Of a stretch of DNA of 64,000 nucleotides, positions 18,181-28,532 are shown piece by piece (position 1 is the stretch's first letter; every line of letters begins with the position of its first letter). The notes below the pieces were generated by a model. The model made no database searches, had not been told where the DNA came from, and worked only from the letters and a program-made list of their open reading frames with translations. This DNA comes from Sporolactobacillus kofuensis (GTDB lineage: Bacteria; Bacillota; Bacilli; Bacillales; Sporolactobacillaceae): assembly GCF_024125425.1 (NCBI RefSeq), contig NZ_JAMXWN010000003.1, positions 205,049-269,048 of the forward strand. Reading direction: 5' to 3'. The position numbers were made by a program, and so were the translations under genes.

Positions 18181-19467
18181 TTAAGCGAATGGACTGCGTA
18201 CTTCGATCGTTTGTGTTCGATCAGGACCTACCGAAAAGAGCGACAATGCGACTCCGGTTAGTTGTGCAATCCGTTCCATGTAATGACGTGCATTGGCCGG
18301 AAGATCAGAAAGGGATTTCGCCTGTGTGATATCCTCAGTCCAACCAGGCATTTCTTCATAAACTGGTTCGCACTCAGCCAAGATATTCAAGCTTGCTGGG
18401 AATTCCTCGACCAGCTTGCCGTTATATTTATAAGCCTTACAGATTTTTACCGTTTTAAGTCCGGTAAGTACGTCGACACAGTTCAAAGATAGGTCCGTCA
18501 GACCACTGACACGACGTGAGTGACGAACAACGACACTATCGAACCAACCGACACGACGGGCACGTCCAGTAACGGTGCCGTATTCATGACCGACTTCACG
18601 AATCTGATCGCCAATAGCGTCATTTAATTCTGTCGGGAAAGGTCCATCACCAACACGTGTTGTATATGCTTTAGCACAACCAACCACATGGTTTATTTTC
18701 GTTGGTCCGACACCCGCACCGATGGTTACACCACCGGCTACCGGATTGGATGATGTAACGAATGGGTAGGTTCCTTGATCAATATCAAGCATGCACCCCT
18801 GCGCACCTTCAAAGAGAACACGTTTGCCAGAATCAAGTGCGTCATTCAAGACAACGGATGTATCGCAGACCAGCGGTTTGAGGCGTTCTCCATAAGCCAG
18901 ATATTCATCGTAAATATCATCAATCTGAAAACCTTCACTGTCATACATTCTCTCAAGAAGCCTGTTCTTTTCCTTAAGGTTCTTCTCCAATTTTTCCCGG
19001 AAGGTTTTTGGTTCCAAAAGATCGGCCATTCGAATACCGATACGTGCCGCCTTATCCATATAAGCAGGTCCAATACCCTTTTGGGTGGTTCCAATTTTTG
19101 ACGTTCCTTTACTTTCTTCTTCGAGCATATCCAATTTCAGATGGTAAGGGAGAATGACGTGTGCACGGTTGCTTATACGCAGATTGCTCGTGCTCACACC
19201 GCTTTCCTTCATGTAGTCCAGCTCTCTGCACAGTGATTTCGGATTCACAACCATACCGTTGCCAAGGACACAGATTTTTTCTTTATACAAAATACCTGAA
19301 GGCATCAAGCGTAATTTATATGTTTTTCCGTTCCAGACGATCGTATGACCAGCATTGTCTCCACCTTGATAACGTGAGACCACTTCCGAGTTTTCCGAAA
19401 GGTAGTCGGTAATCTTTCCTTTTCCTTCATCGCCCCACTGTGCGCCAACAACAACAACAGAAGACAT
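18181..19467 (-). CDS. purA: Adenylosuccinate synthetase
   Basis: 428 residues, the family length. The GTP-binding loop [14 protein letters not shown] is at 8-21, with the catalytic Asp/His region ([10 protein letters not shown]) near 35-44. It condenses IMP and aspartate with GTP to adenylosuccinate, the first committed step of AMP synthesis. Position next to dnaC and the tRNA cluster matches B. subtilis. Confidence 0.98.
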   Translation of the reverse strand: MSSVVVVGAQWGDEGKGKITDYLSENSEVVSRYQGGDNAGHTIVWNGKTYKLRLMPSGILYKEKICVLGNGMVVNPKSLCRELDYMKESGVSTSNLRISNRAHVILPYHLKLDMLEEESKGTSKIGTTQKGIGPAYMDKAARIGIRMADLLEPKTFREKLEKNLKEKNRLLERMYDSEGFQIDDIYDEYLAYGERLKPLVCDTSVVLNDALDSGKRVLFEGAQGCMLDIDQGTYPFVTSSNPVAGGVTIGAGVGPTKINHVVGCAKAYTTRVGDGPFPTELNDAIGDQIREVGHEYGTVTGRARRVGWFDSVVVRHSRRVSGLTDLSLNCVDVLTGLKTVKICKAYKYNGKLVEEFPASLNILAECEPVYEEMPGWTEDITQAKSLSDLPANARHYMERIAQLTGVALSLFSVGPDRTQTIEVRSPFA

Positions 19468-19522
19468 TCATTTAGCCCCCTACTTCTACAAATAATATTT
19501 TAGTTCACTAAAGCCACTGTTT

Positions 19523-19552
19523 AGTCTAACAGGTAATGGTTTTAAAAGTCAA
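19523..19552 (-). promoter_or_regulatory. Candidate purA promoter
   Basis: On the minus strand TTGACT (19547-19552) and TAGACT (19523-19528) are 18 bases apart, about 55 bases before the purA start. Two small palindromes follow, including TTTAGTTCACTAAA (from about 19499). No PurR box was recognised. Confidence 0.35.
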
Positions 19553-19616
19553 TGAAGAGACGAACATTCCACAACCAATTTTTATTAACGTTCGGAATCA
19601 AGAACCTAGCAGCAGA

Positions 19617-20987
19617 TCATGCTCCTCTTGGTACGTCGTCATCACTGTGTTTCCGATCAATGTTCACGAACTTGCTGTATTCCTTAACAAATGCCAGTTC
19701 TACAGTACCCACTGGGCCATTACGCTGCTTCGCAATAATGATTTCAATAATATTCTGTTTTTCACTCTCTTTATTGTAATAGTCGTCACGATAGAGAAAC
19801 GCAACGACATCGGCATCTTGTTCAATACTTCCTGACTCACGAATATCGCTCATCATCGGCCGCTTATCTTGTCTTGATTCAACACCACGAGACAGCTGTG
19901 ATAGGGCGATTACCGGTACATCCAATTCTCTAGCCATTGCTTTTAGCGTTCTCGATATTTCCGAAACCTCTTGCTGACGGTTCTCCTGCCTAGTTCCACC
20001 ACCTGAGCCCATAATCAACTGTAAATAATCGATCATGACCATATCCAGGCCTTTTTCTTGCTTCAACCGTCGGCATTTTGAACGAATGTCGTTCACGCGT
20101 ATACCTGGCGAATCGTCAATATAGATCCCGGCACGGGAGAGACTCCCCATTGCCATCGTCAATTTTTGCCAATCTTCATCTTCCAGGCTGCCTGTCCGCA
20201 GTTTCTGTGCATTAATATTCCCTTCTGCGCATAACATACGCATCGCCAGTTGCTTAGCACCCATTTCAAGACTGAAAATGGCAACATTTGCATCGTTTTT
20301 TATTGCTACATTTTGTGCAATATTTAGAGCGAACGCAGTTTTACCAACAGACGGACGTGCGGCAACAATGACCAAATCACTTTTCTGAAAACCAGCGAGC
20401 ATTCGGTCAAGTTCAAGAAAGCCTGTCGGTGTTCCGGTAACATCATCGTGACGGCTTTGAAGCAGCTCAATATTGTCATAGGTTTCAACTAGGATATCCT
20501 TGATTGACTGGAATTCTCCGCTTCGTTTACGTTCAGCAACTTCGAGAATTTGACGTTCAGCATCGTCAAGAATACCTTCCACGCCATCATCACGGGTGTA
20601 TCCGTCAGAAACAATTTGTGTTGCTGTACGGATAAGACGTCTAAGTGTCGCTTTTTCGGCAACAATAGTACAGTAGTATTCAATATTTGCAGCCGTTGGT
20701 GCTGAATTCGCCAGCTCAGCCAAATAGGAGACTCCACCAATTTCTTCAAGACGTTTGGCCGTCTGAAGTGCATTGGTCACAGTCACAACATCAACGGGAT
20801 CATTACGTTCTGATAAATCCAACATAACAGAAAATATTAATTGGTGACTGGTGCGATAAAAATCTTCAGGGATCAGCAATTCCGAAGCAGTAATGACCGT
20901 CGAAGGTTCCAGAAAAACGGCCCCTAGAACGGCCTGCTCCGCCTCCATATTGTGCGGAGGAATCCGATCAGCAAATAAGTCGCTCAT
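19617..20987 (-). CDS. dnaC: Replicative DNA helicase (DnaB family; DnaC in Bacillus)
   Basis: 456 residues. The N-terminal DnaB domain (MEAEQAVLGAVFLEP) interacts with primase, and the RecA-like motor has Walker A ARPSVGKTAF (about 210) and Walker B MVMIDYLQLI. It is the hexameric fork helicase. In Bacillus it is called dnaC; the E. coli name is dnaB. It lies between rplI and purA as in B. subtilis. Confidence 0.97.
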   Translation of the reverse strand: MSDLFADRIPPHNMEAEQAVLGAVFLEPSTVITASELLIPEDFYRTSHQLIFSVMLDLSERNDPVDVVTVTNALQTAKRLEEIGGVSYLAELANSAPTAANIEYYCTIVAEKATLRRLIRTATQIVSDGYTRDDGVEGILDDAERQILEVAERKRSGEFQSIKDILVETYDNIELLQSRHDDVTGTPTGFLELDRMLAGFQKSDLVIVAARPSVGKTAFALNIAQNVAIKNDANVAIFSLEMGAKQLAMRMLCAEGNINAQKLRTGSLEDEDWQKLTMAMGSLSRAGIYIDDSPGIRVNDIRSKCRRLKQEKGLDMVMIDYLQLIMGSGGGTRQENRQQEVSEISRTLKAMARELDVPVIALSQLSRGVESRQDKRPMMSDIRESGSIEQDADVVAFLYRDDYYNKESEKQNIIEIIIAKQRNGPVGTVELAFVKEYSKFVNIDRKHSDDDVPRGA

Positions 20988-21043
20988 GTGGCGCCCCCTT
21001 CCTTACGTATGCATTCGTCACTTGCAAGTTGAAAAATGCTTCT

Positions 21044-21487
21044 TTATTCCTCAGTCACATGCACCTTAACATTGACGGTCACCTGGGGATGTAGCTTCAG
21101 CGGCACATCTGTGAAACCAAGTGTTCGGATCGGTTCAGGTAAATCAATTTTGCGTTTATCTATAGAGACATTGGCTTTTTTGAGTGCTTGAGCAATTTGT
21201 TTGCTTGTTATAGACCCAAACAGGCGACCGCCCTCACCGGATTTTGCTTTAAGCTCAATTGTCATTTTTTCAATTTTTGCCTTGAGTACTTCCGCTTCTT
21301 TATGCTCGTTTTCCTCAATTTCATGCTGTTTCTTCTTTTGCGCTTCCAACTGATTTAAACTTCCTTTATTTGCTTCTACCGCAAATTTTTTAGGAAGGAG
21401 ATAGTTACGTGCATAGCCTTCTGAGACGTCCTTGATTTCTCCGGATTTTCCCTTTCCTTTAACATCTTTTAAGAAAATTACTTTCAT
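21044..21487 (-). CDS. rplI: 50S ribosomal protein L9
   Basis: 147 residues. The N-terminal rRNA-binding domain shows the signature [20 protein letters not shown] and is joined by a long helix (about 45-75, rich in Glu/Lys) to the C-terminal domain. It binds 23S rRNA domain V near L1. It overlaps the gdpP stop by one base. Confidence 0.98.
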   Translation of the reverse strand: MKVIFLKDVKGKGKSGEIKDVSEGYARNYLLPKKFAVEANKGSLNQLEAQKKKQHEIEENEHKEAEVLKAKIEKMTIELKAKSGEGGRLFGSITSKQIAQALKKANVSIDKRKIDLPEPIRTLGFTDVPLKLHPQVTVNVKVHVTEE

Positions 21488-23466
21488 TATGTTAAACCTC
21501 CTTCAAGATATTCATCAATTGCATGGTGAACACGCTCGAGTGCTTCTTCAATAGTTGCATCTGCCATCTGAGTCGCTGCGTTATTAAGATGGCCGCCGCC
21601 TCCGATACTCTCCATGATCACCTGCACATTCATATCACCAAGTGAACGTGCGCTAACCCCAATAAGTCCATCGGTCCTTTTCCCTATGACAAATGAAGTT
21701 CGGATACCCTCAAGCATCAGCATCGTATCCGCGGTCTGTGCAAGCAATACTTGATCATAATTCTGTTTGCTACTACCGACTGCAATTCCGATCGTGTTCT
21801 TATAAATTTTTGTCTGACGAATTAATTCTGCACGTTGATTGAACTGATCCAGATCATCACAGAGGAATTTCTGGACTAAGATTGTATCTGCACCATGCGC
21901 GCGTAAATAGGACGCCGCATCAAAGGTACGAAATCCGGTTCTGAGTGTAAAATTCTTCGTATCCACTGCAATACCGCCAAGCATTGCGGTGGCTTCAATC
22001 AAATCGAGCGGTCGTTCATTAGGTTGGTATTCCAGTAACTCTGTGACCAGCTCGGATGTTGAAGAGGCATAAGGTTCCATATAAACAAGTACCGGATCTT
22101 TAATGAATTCCTCTGCCCTTCGATGATGGTCTATAACTACAACACGCGGAACACCGGCAAGCAACGCCGGGTCAACAACAAGCGATGGTCGATGCGTATC
22201 GACAATAACTAATAACGTCCTCTTTGTGACTTGATCAACCGCTTGATCCGCAGTAATAAAATTAGACCATAGATTCTTTTGTTTCTTTAGTTCATCCATG
22301 AGTTTGGCGACCCCAGAGACATTGTTCGATTGATCCAAGATAATTTTGGCGCTTCGCCCATTGGCATGTGCAATTTTCAATATGCCAATACAGGAACCGA
22401 TTGAATCAAGGTCAGGTGCCCGATGTCCCATAATCATCACCTGATCACTTTCGAGCATAAGCTCTGATAAGGCATGAGAAATCACACGCGCACGTACTCG
22501 TGTCCTTTTCTCCACAGGATTTGATTTTCCACCATAGAATCGGACATCACCATCAGGACGTTTAATTACTGCCTGATCACCACCTCGTCCAAGTCCGAGG
22601 TCAAGCGCAGACTGAGCATAGCTTCCCAAGTCCTCCAATGCGGCCGTCCCCGCGCCGACGCCGATACTTAAAGTTAGCGGGATATGACTATGGGGCACCG
22701 TGATTTCACGTACTTTGTCCAATACCGAGAAATGTTCTTCCTCAATCGCGTTTAGTAGCCGTTCGTTTAATATGGCAAGAAAACGATCAGATGCTGTACG
22801 TCGCAAATAGATGCCATGTTGCGTCGCCCATGTCTTAATAATTGTGGTTGTTTCATTGTTGATCGTGCTGCGCACTTGGTCTTCGATCCCTTGAGTCACT
22901 TCATCGTAGTTATCAAGAAAGATTAACGCAAGCACCGTTTTCTCGTTGTAATACTGTTTTTTTATCTCTAATATATCGGTAATATCGGTAAAATAAAGTA
23001 AGCGTTCTGAACGTTTCAGCCGTACTCTATATTGTCGATCATTTAATGCAACAATCATTGACTCTTTGTCCGAAGCAACCAATTTTTCTATTGCCTCGGA
23101 AATTTCATTCAAAGATCTTCCAATAATCGTCTTCGATTCGCCATCAACGATTTGATTAAGATAAGGGTTTACCCATTCGACATGCTCTGCTTCATCATAG
23201 AGTAAAATGCCAATCGGCATATTGAGCAGCACTTCATTGCCAACCTTTTTTAATCGATAAGACAAGCCTGCCACATATTGAATCAATTCTTTATCAAATT
23301 GCCGTTCATTGAGCAAGAACCATAATGCGGACAGAGCAAGAAGTAAAAGACCGGCAATCGCCAGCATCCAGTTTAAAAATGCGATAAAAACAAGAAAAAG
23401 GAGAAAGAGCAGGCCGATCATACTGAGTAGATCGCTGCGCCACCGATGTTTAAATTGATTCGCCAA
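21487..23466 (-). CDS. gdpP: Cyclic-di-AMP phosphodiesterase GdpP
   Basis: 659 residues: two N-terminal membrane helices (about 13-50), a PAS-like heme/ligand domain (about 75-170), a degenerate GGDEF domain (about 175-300; SIGVGAG and GRGGDQAV without the GGDEF motif), then DHH ([12 protein letters not shown] near 348; [11 protein letters not shown]) and DHHA1 ([10 protein letters not shown] near 625). The DHH/DHHA1 part hydrolyses c-di-AMP to pApA and so sets potassium, osmotic and cell-wall stress levels. The yybT(gdpP)-rplI-dnaC order is standard in Firmicutes. Confidence 0.96.
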   Translation of the reverse strand: MANQFKHRWRSDLLSMIGLLFLLFLVFIAFLNWMLAIAGLLLLALSALWFLLNERQFDKELIQYVAGLSYRLKKVGNEVLLNMPIGILLYDEAEHVEWVNPYLNQIVDGESKTIIGRSLNEISEAIEKLVASDKESMIVALNDRQYRVRLKRSERLLYFTDITDILEIKKQYYNEKTVLALIFLDNYDEVTQGIEDQVRSTINNETTTIIKTWATQHGIYLRRTASDRFLAILNERLLNAIEEEHFSVLDKVREITVPHSHIPLTLSIGVGAGTAALEDLGSYAQSALDLGLGRGGDQAVIKRPDGDVRFYGGKSNPVEKRTRVRARVISHALSELMLESDQVMIMGHRAPDLDSIGSCIGILKIAHANGRSAKIILDQSNNVSGVAKLMDELKKQKNLWSNFITADQAVDQVTKRTLLVIVDTHRPSLVVDPALLAGVPRVVVIDHHRRAEEFIKDPVLVYMEPYASSTSELVTELLEYQPNERPLDLIEATAMLGGIAVDTKNFTLRTGFRTFDAASYLRAHGADTILVQKFLCDDLDQFNQRAELIRQTKIYKNTIGIAVGSSKQNYDQVLLAQTADTMLMLEGIRTSFVIGKRTDGLIGVSARSLGDMNVQVIMESIGGGGHLNNAATQMADATIEEALERVHHAIDEYLEGGLT

Positions 23467-23651
23467 AATTATTCAGCTCCTGTGGCCGCATTTGTCTACC
23501 TTTATTCTGAAAAAGTAGATACCGATCAAGCAAACATCAACAGAAAATAACAATTTGATTCACTACGATGTTTTCAGTTTCGTTTCTCTGAAATGTCGAT
23601 TGTTGATTTCCGATGAGCAACTGATTCTATCATGCACGTCTACGCGGCTTC

Positions 23652-24596
23652 TTATGATTTCTTCTGACTGATACGTTTCCGGAGATTGAAACCCAGGTCA
23701 ATTATACCCAATATCCATACCAATTGCAGTAGCAAAGCGCCCAGCAGCAAAAACAGTACGGTCAACGTAATCGGTACAATCACCGGGAATTTCTTTTCAT
23801 GTGCAAAGTAATAGATAAAGCTAAAGCCTTGAATTGCCAGTAACATTTGAAGAATAAAACTAATATTAATTACAGCCGTATTTAACGGTGTCCCATTCTC
23901 CATACCTATCTGGCCGATAAACAGAACGACTAGATAGAACCAGATCACGCTTTTTGGTACTTGCCACAACCTAAAGGGTACCCATCGCGGAGTCTCCACC
24001 TTAAGACGCTTTAAGATTGGTAAACTAATCAGTTCAACAATTAATGCGTAGAGCACGCCAATCATAATCAATAACGTTGGTGCCAAACGTACAAGAATAT
24101 CCAATTGACTCTTATAGATACTAACGATCTCGCTTGTATCTTGCTCCACCAACGGTTGAATTTGAGCGATTGTCTGTTGCAGTGAATCATTTAGTGCTGC
24201 TTGAGCCGCCGACACAGGATTAAAATGGTAAGCCAGTACCGATATTGCCAAATAAATAATCAATACTGCACTATTTGTCAAACTACCGGCAAGCAAGAGC
24301 GCAAATGCAGACTTTTTGAGACGAATCATAAATCCGAGTACAAAACCAAGTATCATAAAAAATAAAGGGAACAATAAATAGAAGGACTGATCAATAATGA
24401 CGAGAAGGATCAGTCCAAGTCCCATAGTCACTAGTGCATTCTTCCAACCATCCCGCGCCACTACGTACATAATTGGCAGGGGAATAAACCAGGTCGACAC
24501 GAGTGAAACATAGGGTACAAAGAATGTGAGTGCAATGAGTACATAGAGAACTAGTAGTGCAAGCGCTCCTCTTTTCAGAGCGTTCCGATCAGTCAT
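23652..24596 (-). CDS. yybS: YybS-like membrane protein (DUF2232)
   Basis: 314 residues from an ATG at 24596 preceded by GAGAGGTG; a longer frame to 24659 has no site. Eight or so hydrophobic segments span the whole length, matching the DUF2232/YybS membrane family that stands upstream of gdpP in Bacillales. Function unknown; the constant pairing with gdpP hints at a role in the same pathway. Confidence 0.88.
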   Translation of the reverse strand: MTDRNALKRGALALLVLYVLIALTFFVPYVSLVSTWFIPLPIMYVVARDGWKNALVTMGLGLILLVIIDQSFYLLFPLFFMILGFVLGFMIRLKKSAFALLLAGSLTNSAVLIIYLAISVLAYHFNPVSAAQAALNDSLQQTIAQIQPLVEQDTSEIVSIYKSQLDILVRLAPTLLIMIGVLYALIVELISLPILKRLKVETPRWVPFRLWQVPKSVIWFYLVVLFIGQIGMENGTPLNTAVINISFILQMLLAIQGFSFIYYFAHEKKFPVIVPITLTVLFLLLGALLLQLVWILGIIDLGFNLRKRISQKKS

Positions 24597-25057
24597 GTTG
24601 ACACCTCTCAAAAAGTAGGGAATCGCCGTAAGTTCCACGTTCCCCAAATCATAATCCATTTCTATTTTTTCTGTTGCTCGACAACCTTATTGGACAAGAT
24701 CTCTTGCATCGTCAAGCAATCATTTTCTAAGAACTTCATAAATTTTATTATAATACAAAAGTTCTTTTCATTGAAAGAGAGATCTTTGGCTTGCAATTTA
24801 CAAGCGCTCTTCATATAATGAAAATGTTCTATTCAAGAAAAAAGAAAGCGTTTTTATTTTTGCCCCTATGCTTATTAATAACGATATAAGGGTATCTACT
24901 TACCCTCCCAAATTATTGACTAATCTATCAACGAGAGTTGGTACCGTGATGAGAACTTTGCTTATTATTATACATTTTTTTTTAAAAGGCGATCCGCTTG
25001 CGGATTGCCTTTTCCGTTTCTTGCCTCCGGCAAACAATTTGAGGGGTGTGAATCATT
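24597..25057. other. Divergent intergenic region with a hairpin before the CDF gene
   Basis: 461 bases between yybS (leftward) and the CDF transporter (rightward). GGGTATCTACTTACCC (about 24891-24906) can fold into a small hairpin. A long stem, AAAAGGCGATCCGC (from about 24985) with GCGGATTGCCTTTT, ends about 45 bases before the CDF start and is preceded by nine T residues and followed by TTTTCCGTTT. It may terminate a short leader RNA or act from the other strand. I could not match it to the NiCo or yybP-ykoY riboswitches. Confidence 0.45.
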
Positions 25058-25993
25058 ATGACTTATGAAGGACCAAAAGCACTATTTACTGCATGGGTCA
25101 GTTTGGTAAGTAACTTGCTTCTTACATTAATAAAAATCATTTTCGGAATGATTTTCCATAGTACTGCGCTTGTCGCTGACGGTGTCCACAATGGTGGTGA
25201 TGTCATTGCGTCCATTGCGACTATTGGCTCAATGAAGTTGTCCAATCATCCTGCCGATCGTGAACACCCTTACGGACATGGCAAAGCAGAAGATATATCA
25301 ACAGCCTTTATTTCTATTATCCTTATTCTTGCCGCTTCGTTCTTAACTTATGAAGCAATCAAGGCTTTGTTCGGTCCTGCATCTTCAGTTAGCGTTTGGG
25401 CTTTTGGTGCTGCTCTTATATCCGCAGTATGGAAATGGCTTTTATATAGTTACACGAAGAGAGCTGCAGACCGGTATCATAGCAAGAGCTTACACGCAAC
25501 TGCCGCCGATCATTTAGCGGATATTTATGCTTCTATTGCTGCAGCTCTTGGACTCGGCATCAGTTGGATGGGCAGTATTTTTCAACTTCCCTATACCCAT
25601 TATGGTGATCCGGTTGCAGGTATTGTCGTCTCGATTCTTATTTTGAGAATCGGTGTGATCATGATGATAAAATCGACAAACGTCCTTATGGAAAGCAGCG
25701 TGAATCCAGTAGATCAGGAAAAATACAGCGAGGTGTTTCTCTCATTTCCTGAAGTGAAAAAAATTGATATCTTACGTGCACGGGAACATGGAAACGTTGT
25801 GCTCATTGATGCCCAAATTCGTATACCCGCTTCCTTTACGATTCAAAAGGGTGATGATCTAACCGAGGCAATTCGAGCAAAGATCATCCAGCAGTACCCC
25901 GATGTAGGAGAAGTATTAATTCATATCAATCCATGGTACAGCGACAGAGAAATCATTGAACCAGATTCTGTTCCGCATTTGGAAAATAAATGA
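25058..25993 (+). CDS. Cation diffusion facilitator transporter
   Basis: 311 residues. Six membrane helices span about 10-200, with the metal-site motifs ADGVHNGGD (40-48, in place of the common DSxHxxxD) and HATAADHLADI (helix 5). A cytoplasmic CDF C-terminal domain follows (205-295). It exchanges protons for divalent cations such as Mn, Zn, Fe or Co; which one is not visible. The start follows GAGGGGTG by 9 bases. Confidence 0.92.
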   Translation: MTYEGPKALFTAWVSLVSNLLLTLIKIIFGMIFHSTALVADGVHNGGDVIASIATIGSMKLSNHPADREHPYGHGKAEDISTAFISIILILAASFLTYEAIKALFGPASSVSVWAFGAALISAVWKWLLYSYTKRAADRYHSKSLHATAADHLADIYASIAAALGLGISWMGSIFQLPYTHYGDPVAGIVVSILILRIGVIMMIKSTNVLMESSVNPVDQEKYSEVFLSFPEVKKIDILRAREHGNVVLIDAQIRIPASFTIQKGDDLTEAIRAKIIQQYPDVGEVLIHINPWYSDREIIEPDSVPHLENK

Positions 25994-26120
25994 CGCGTCC
26001 ATTCTTTTCGTTTATAGTATTAAGTAATTCTCGATTCTGTTCGAAATAGTAAAAAGAGAGAGAGCATTTCTGAATTTTTTTCTGACATGCTTTCATTTAT
26101 ATCAATAGAGGTGATTTGAA

Positions 26121-26600
26121 TTGGCAGCAAGTTCAGAAATTTACTCCGGTATTTCCTTGTTCGTGGGTAGGGAGGAACTTGGCGTATTCATTCGTGACAT
26201 TCAAGAGATCATCGAACCCATTCCTATATTATCCGTACCGGTCACTCATCCTTATTTTTCCGGACTCATTTCATTGAGAGGATCTGTTCTTCCTGTCCTT
26301 GCACTAAACGCTGTCTTCCACTCATCAGAAAACGCATTTTCGAATAAAGATAGAAAATATGTAATTTGTCAATCGGGCTCAGAATCTTTAGCGATTGACG
26401 TGGATGCAGTTGGTGACACTTTTGAATCCGATCAATTGATTGACGCTGATGAACGGTTCACGCAACCATTCATTAACTCAGCAATTGTGCATAATGATAA
26501 GACATTACCGCTACTCAACATTTCGGATTTAATCACATTGACTTCTCATTTAAATCAGGAAAAACGAAAAGATAGTGGTTATGTATTGACCGACAACTAA
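26121..26600 (+). CDS. Stand-alone CheW-like protein
   Basis: 159 residues, start TTG with GAGGTG upstream. The sequence fits a CheW fold over about 10-140: GREELGVFIRDIQEIIEP, then VTHPYFSGLISLRGSVLPVL, and a C-terminal repeat INSAIVHNDKTLPLLNISDL. CheW couples chemoreceptors to the kinase CheA in signalling arrays. No receptor, CheA or other chemotaxis gene is nearby, so its partner is unknown; it could be an accessory CheW or CheV-like adaptor. Confidence 0.85.
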   Translation: MAASSEIYSGISLFVGREELGVFIRDIQEIIEPIPILSVPVTHPYFSGLISLRGSVLPVLALNAVFHSSENAFSNKDRKYVICQSGSESLAIDVDAVGDTFESDQLIDADERFTQPFINSAIVHNDKTLPLLNISDLITLTSHLNQEKRKDSGYVLTDN

Positions 26601-26653
26601 GTCACGAAAAGTAACGGTTGTCCTAATATTTTTTCAAGCGGGAGGAGAAATTT

Positions 26654-27310
26654 ATGGGTATTCATAAATATTTTCAAAGCTTGTCTGACCTGGAGGGCAT
26701 TTATCGCTGTCCAGGCGTTTTTAAATACCAAGAACATTCGGTCGCCAGCCATTCGTTCAAGGTGGCAACCATTGTACAGTTCCTAGCAACTGTTGAGGAA
26801 CAAAATGGGCAAACAGTAGATTGGAAAACTGTCTATGAGAAAGCGATCAATCATGACTATTCCGAACTGTTCACCGGCGATATTAAGACACCAGTGAAAT
26901 ATGCACTGCCCAAATTACGGGAGCTCTTTTCTCAGGTTGAAGGGTCAATGACACAGGAATACTTGAACAAAGAGTTTCCTCAGCAATTTAGGCAAGTCTA
27001 TGAAGGGCGGTTCAAAGAAGGAAAAGACCGGTCTCTCGAGGGAAAGCTTCTTGCCGTCGCCGACAAAATTGATCTTCTTTATGAGGCCTATGGAGAAATC
27101 CAGAAAGGGAACCCGGAGCCTTTGTTCTTCCAAATTTACAAAGAAGCACTCACTTCAATTATTCAATTTAAACATTTGGCATCGGTGCATTATTTTATTA
27201 CAGTGATTCTCAAAGAGATGATTGAGGAAGAATTTACCACGCACACACGAATCAAAAACATAACTGAACAGTTACTTTCTGAAAAAAATGCCCCCTCTTC
27301 ACCGGAATAA
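26654..27310 (+). CDS. HD-domain hydrolase, YfbR-like
   Basis: 218 residues with an HD phosphohydrolase domain: His in HSVASHSFKVA (about 28-38), the pair in NHDYSELFTGD (about 68) and Asp in AVADKIDLLYEAYGE (about 132). This is the pattern of YfbR/YGK1-type 5'-deoxynucleotidases, which dephosphorylate dNMPs with a divalent metal. Start follows GGGAGGAG closely. Substrate assignment is from family likeness. Confidence 0.82.
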   Translation: MGIHKYFQSLSDLEGIYRCPGVFKYQEHSVASHSFKVATIVQFLATVEEQNGQTVDWKTVYEKAINHDYSELFTGDIKTPVKYALPKLRELFSQVEGSMTQEYLNKEFPQQFRQVYEGRFKEGKDRSLEGKLLAVADKIDLLYEAYGEIQKGNPEPLFFQIYKEALTSIIQFKHLASVHYFITVILKEMIEEEFTTHTRIKNITEQLLSEKNAPSSPE

Positions 27311-27407
27311 GACTGTGCCCTGTCCAGCTTTTTTTCTTGATTCCTTCTTACATCTCCCCTATGATAAAATAAATGTGTCTGTTTTATGACGAAGGAGTTG
27401 CCAAATC

Positions 27408-27977
27408 ATGCGGAAACAAGTGGATGCGCAGGTTGGACAAGATAAGGCGAAAGCGAACAAGCGCTATGTCGTGTCCATTCTTTTTTTTTCTGTGGTTGCT
27501 GATGCATTGATCCTTTTGCTTTTTTTTGCACCTTTTATAGGTTACAAAGGACATATCGGATTCGATGTTTATCTGCTCCCGCGTTTGAACGCTCTGTTCA
27601 ATAGCTTTACCTTTATTTTTCTCATCGCCGGACTGGTTGCAATTAAGAATAAGAAGATTACGATTCACCGTGGATTCATTCTTGCGGCTTTTACATCCAC
27701 ACTGCTGTTCTTATTCTCCTATCTTTCGTTTCACTATCTTGCTCCACCTCCTCATTACGGTGGCGTAGGGATCATTCGGCCGATTTATTTCTTTATTCTT
27801 ATTACGCATAGTGCCTTAGCTGCGATCGTCGTTCCTTTAGCCCTACTCTCACTTGTATGGGGCTGGACGATGCAAGTAACTAAGCACAAACGAATTGTTC
27901 GTTGGACCATGCCGATCTGGCTTTATGTAAGTCTTACTGGAGTTATTGTTTATCTGATGATGGCTCCGTATTATTAA
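27408..27977 (+). CDS. DUF420 membrane protein, CtaM/YozB-like
   Basis: 189 residues with five hydrophobic segments and the family's conserved His residues (THSALAAI; SFHYLAPPPHYGG; KHKRIVRWTMPIW). DUF420 proteins related to YozB/CtaM are needed for maturation of aa3/caa3-type cytochrome oxidases in some Firmicutes. If so, the organism should have a heme-copper oxidase; no oxidase gene is in this window. AAGGAG stands 10 bases before the ATG and a strong terminator follows. Confidence 0.85.
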   Translation: MRKQVDAQVGQDKAKANKRYVVSILFFSVVADALILLLFFAPFIGYKGHIGFDVYLLPRLNALFNSFTFIFLIAGLVAIKNKKITIHRGFILAAFTSTLLFLFSYLSFHYLAPPPHYGGVGIIRPIYFFILITHSALAAIVVPLALLSLVWGWTMQVTKHKRIVRWTMPIWLYVSLTGVIVYLMMAPYY

Positions 27978-27990
27978 TCGTTTAGATGCG

Positions 27991-28020
27991 AAGCTCCGAG
28001 TTTCTCGGGGCTTTTGTTTT
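27991..28020 (+). terminator. Intrinsic terminator of the DUF420 gene
   Basis: AAGCTCCGAG (27991-28000) pairs with CTCGGGGCTT (28004-28013); TTGTTTT follows. Confidence 0.85.
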
Positions 28021-28076
28021 ACCTTCTAATGGGAACAGTGGGGAAAGAAAAAGTACGGCAAATAACGTCCAGTTAT

Positions 28077-28199
28077 TATTTTGCATCACTATATGCGCTT
28101 CGATTGTTTGCTTGGCTCGCGATCAGTAGGAACGCTCCACAGGCGTCTCGCATCTTCGCTTCATTTCACGTAAAAATAGGTTATACTTACTTATCTTTC
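28077..28199 (-). repeat. Dispersed 3' repeat, copy D
   Basis: On the minus strand it reads GCGAAGATGCGAGACGCCTG, GTTCCTACTGATCGCGAGCC and AGTGATGCAAAATAA. The outer parts equal copy E and the middle equals copies A, C and F. It starts just past the rpsR terminator. Confidence 0.65.
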
Positions 28200-28206
28200 A
28201 AAAAAA

Positions 28207-28251
28207 GAGGATGTCTCCGTCCCGAGTACCCGGGAGAGAAACATCCTCTTC
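28207..28251 (-). terminator. Intrinsic terminator of rpsF-ssb-rpsR
   Basis: AAGAGGATGT (28207-28216) pairs with ACATCCTCTT (28242-28251), with an inner CCCGGGT/ACTCGGG stem; a T-run follows on the minus strand. Confidence 0.85.
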
Positions 28252-28263
28252 TTCATCTCTTCA

Positions 28264-28503
28264 TCATTCCGTAGTGTACGGAAGCAAAGCCATCTGACGC
28301 GCGCGTTTGATCGCTCTTGTCAGTTGACGTTGGTACTTCGCGCTTGTTCCTGTTACACGACGAGGCAAAATCTTTCCTCGTTCAGAAATAAAGCGTCTCA
28401 GCAAATCAACATCCTTATAGTCAATATAAGTAATATGGTTAACGGTAAAGAAACATACTTTACGACGTTTACCACGTGAGCGGCGTACTGCCATTATCGG
28501 CAC
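28264..28503 (-). CDS. rpsR: 30S ribosomal protein S18
   Basis: 79 residues, basic, with the S18 signature [19 protein letters not shown]. It binds the platform of the 30S subunit with S6. It is the third gene of the rpsF-ssb-rpsR operon. Confidence 0.98.
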   Translation of the reverse strand: MPIMAVRRSRGKRRKVCFFTVNHITYIDYKDVDLLRRFISERGKILPRRVTGTSAKYQRQLTRAIKRARQMALLPYTTE

Positions 28504-28532
28504 CTCCCTTAATTTTCATTTAACCATTTGAA

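Noticed and set aside
24880..25057. NiCo or manganese (yybP-ykoY) riboswitch before the CDF gene
   Set aside because: The conserved cores of these riboswitches are not visible; only a generic hairpin remains.
28220..28235. Noc-binding site around CCCGGG
   Set aside because: The CCCGGG is the inner part of the rpsR terminator stem and lacks the ATTT/AAAT flanks.
28014..28274. 86-codon plus-strand frame
   Set aside because: Made up of repeat copy D and the rpsR terminator; no ribosome-binding site.
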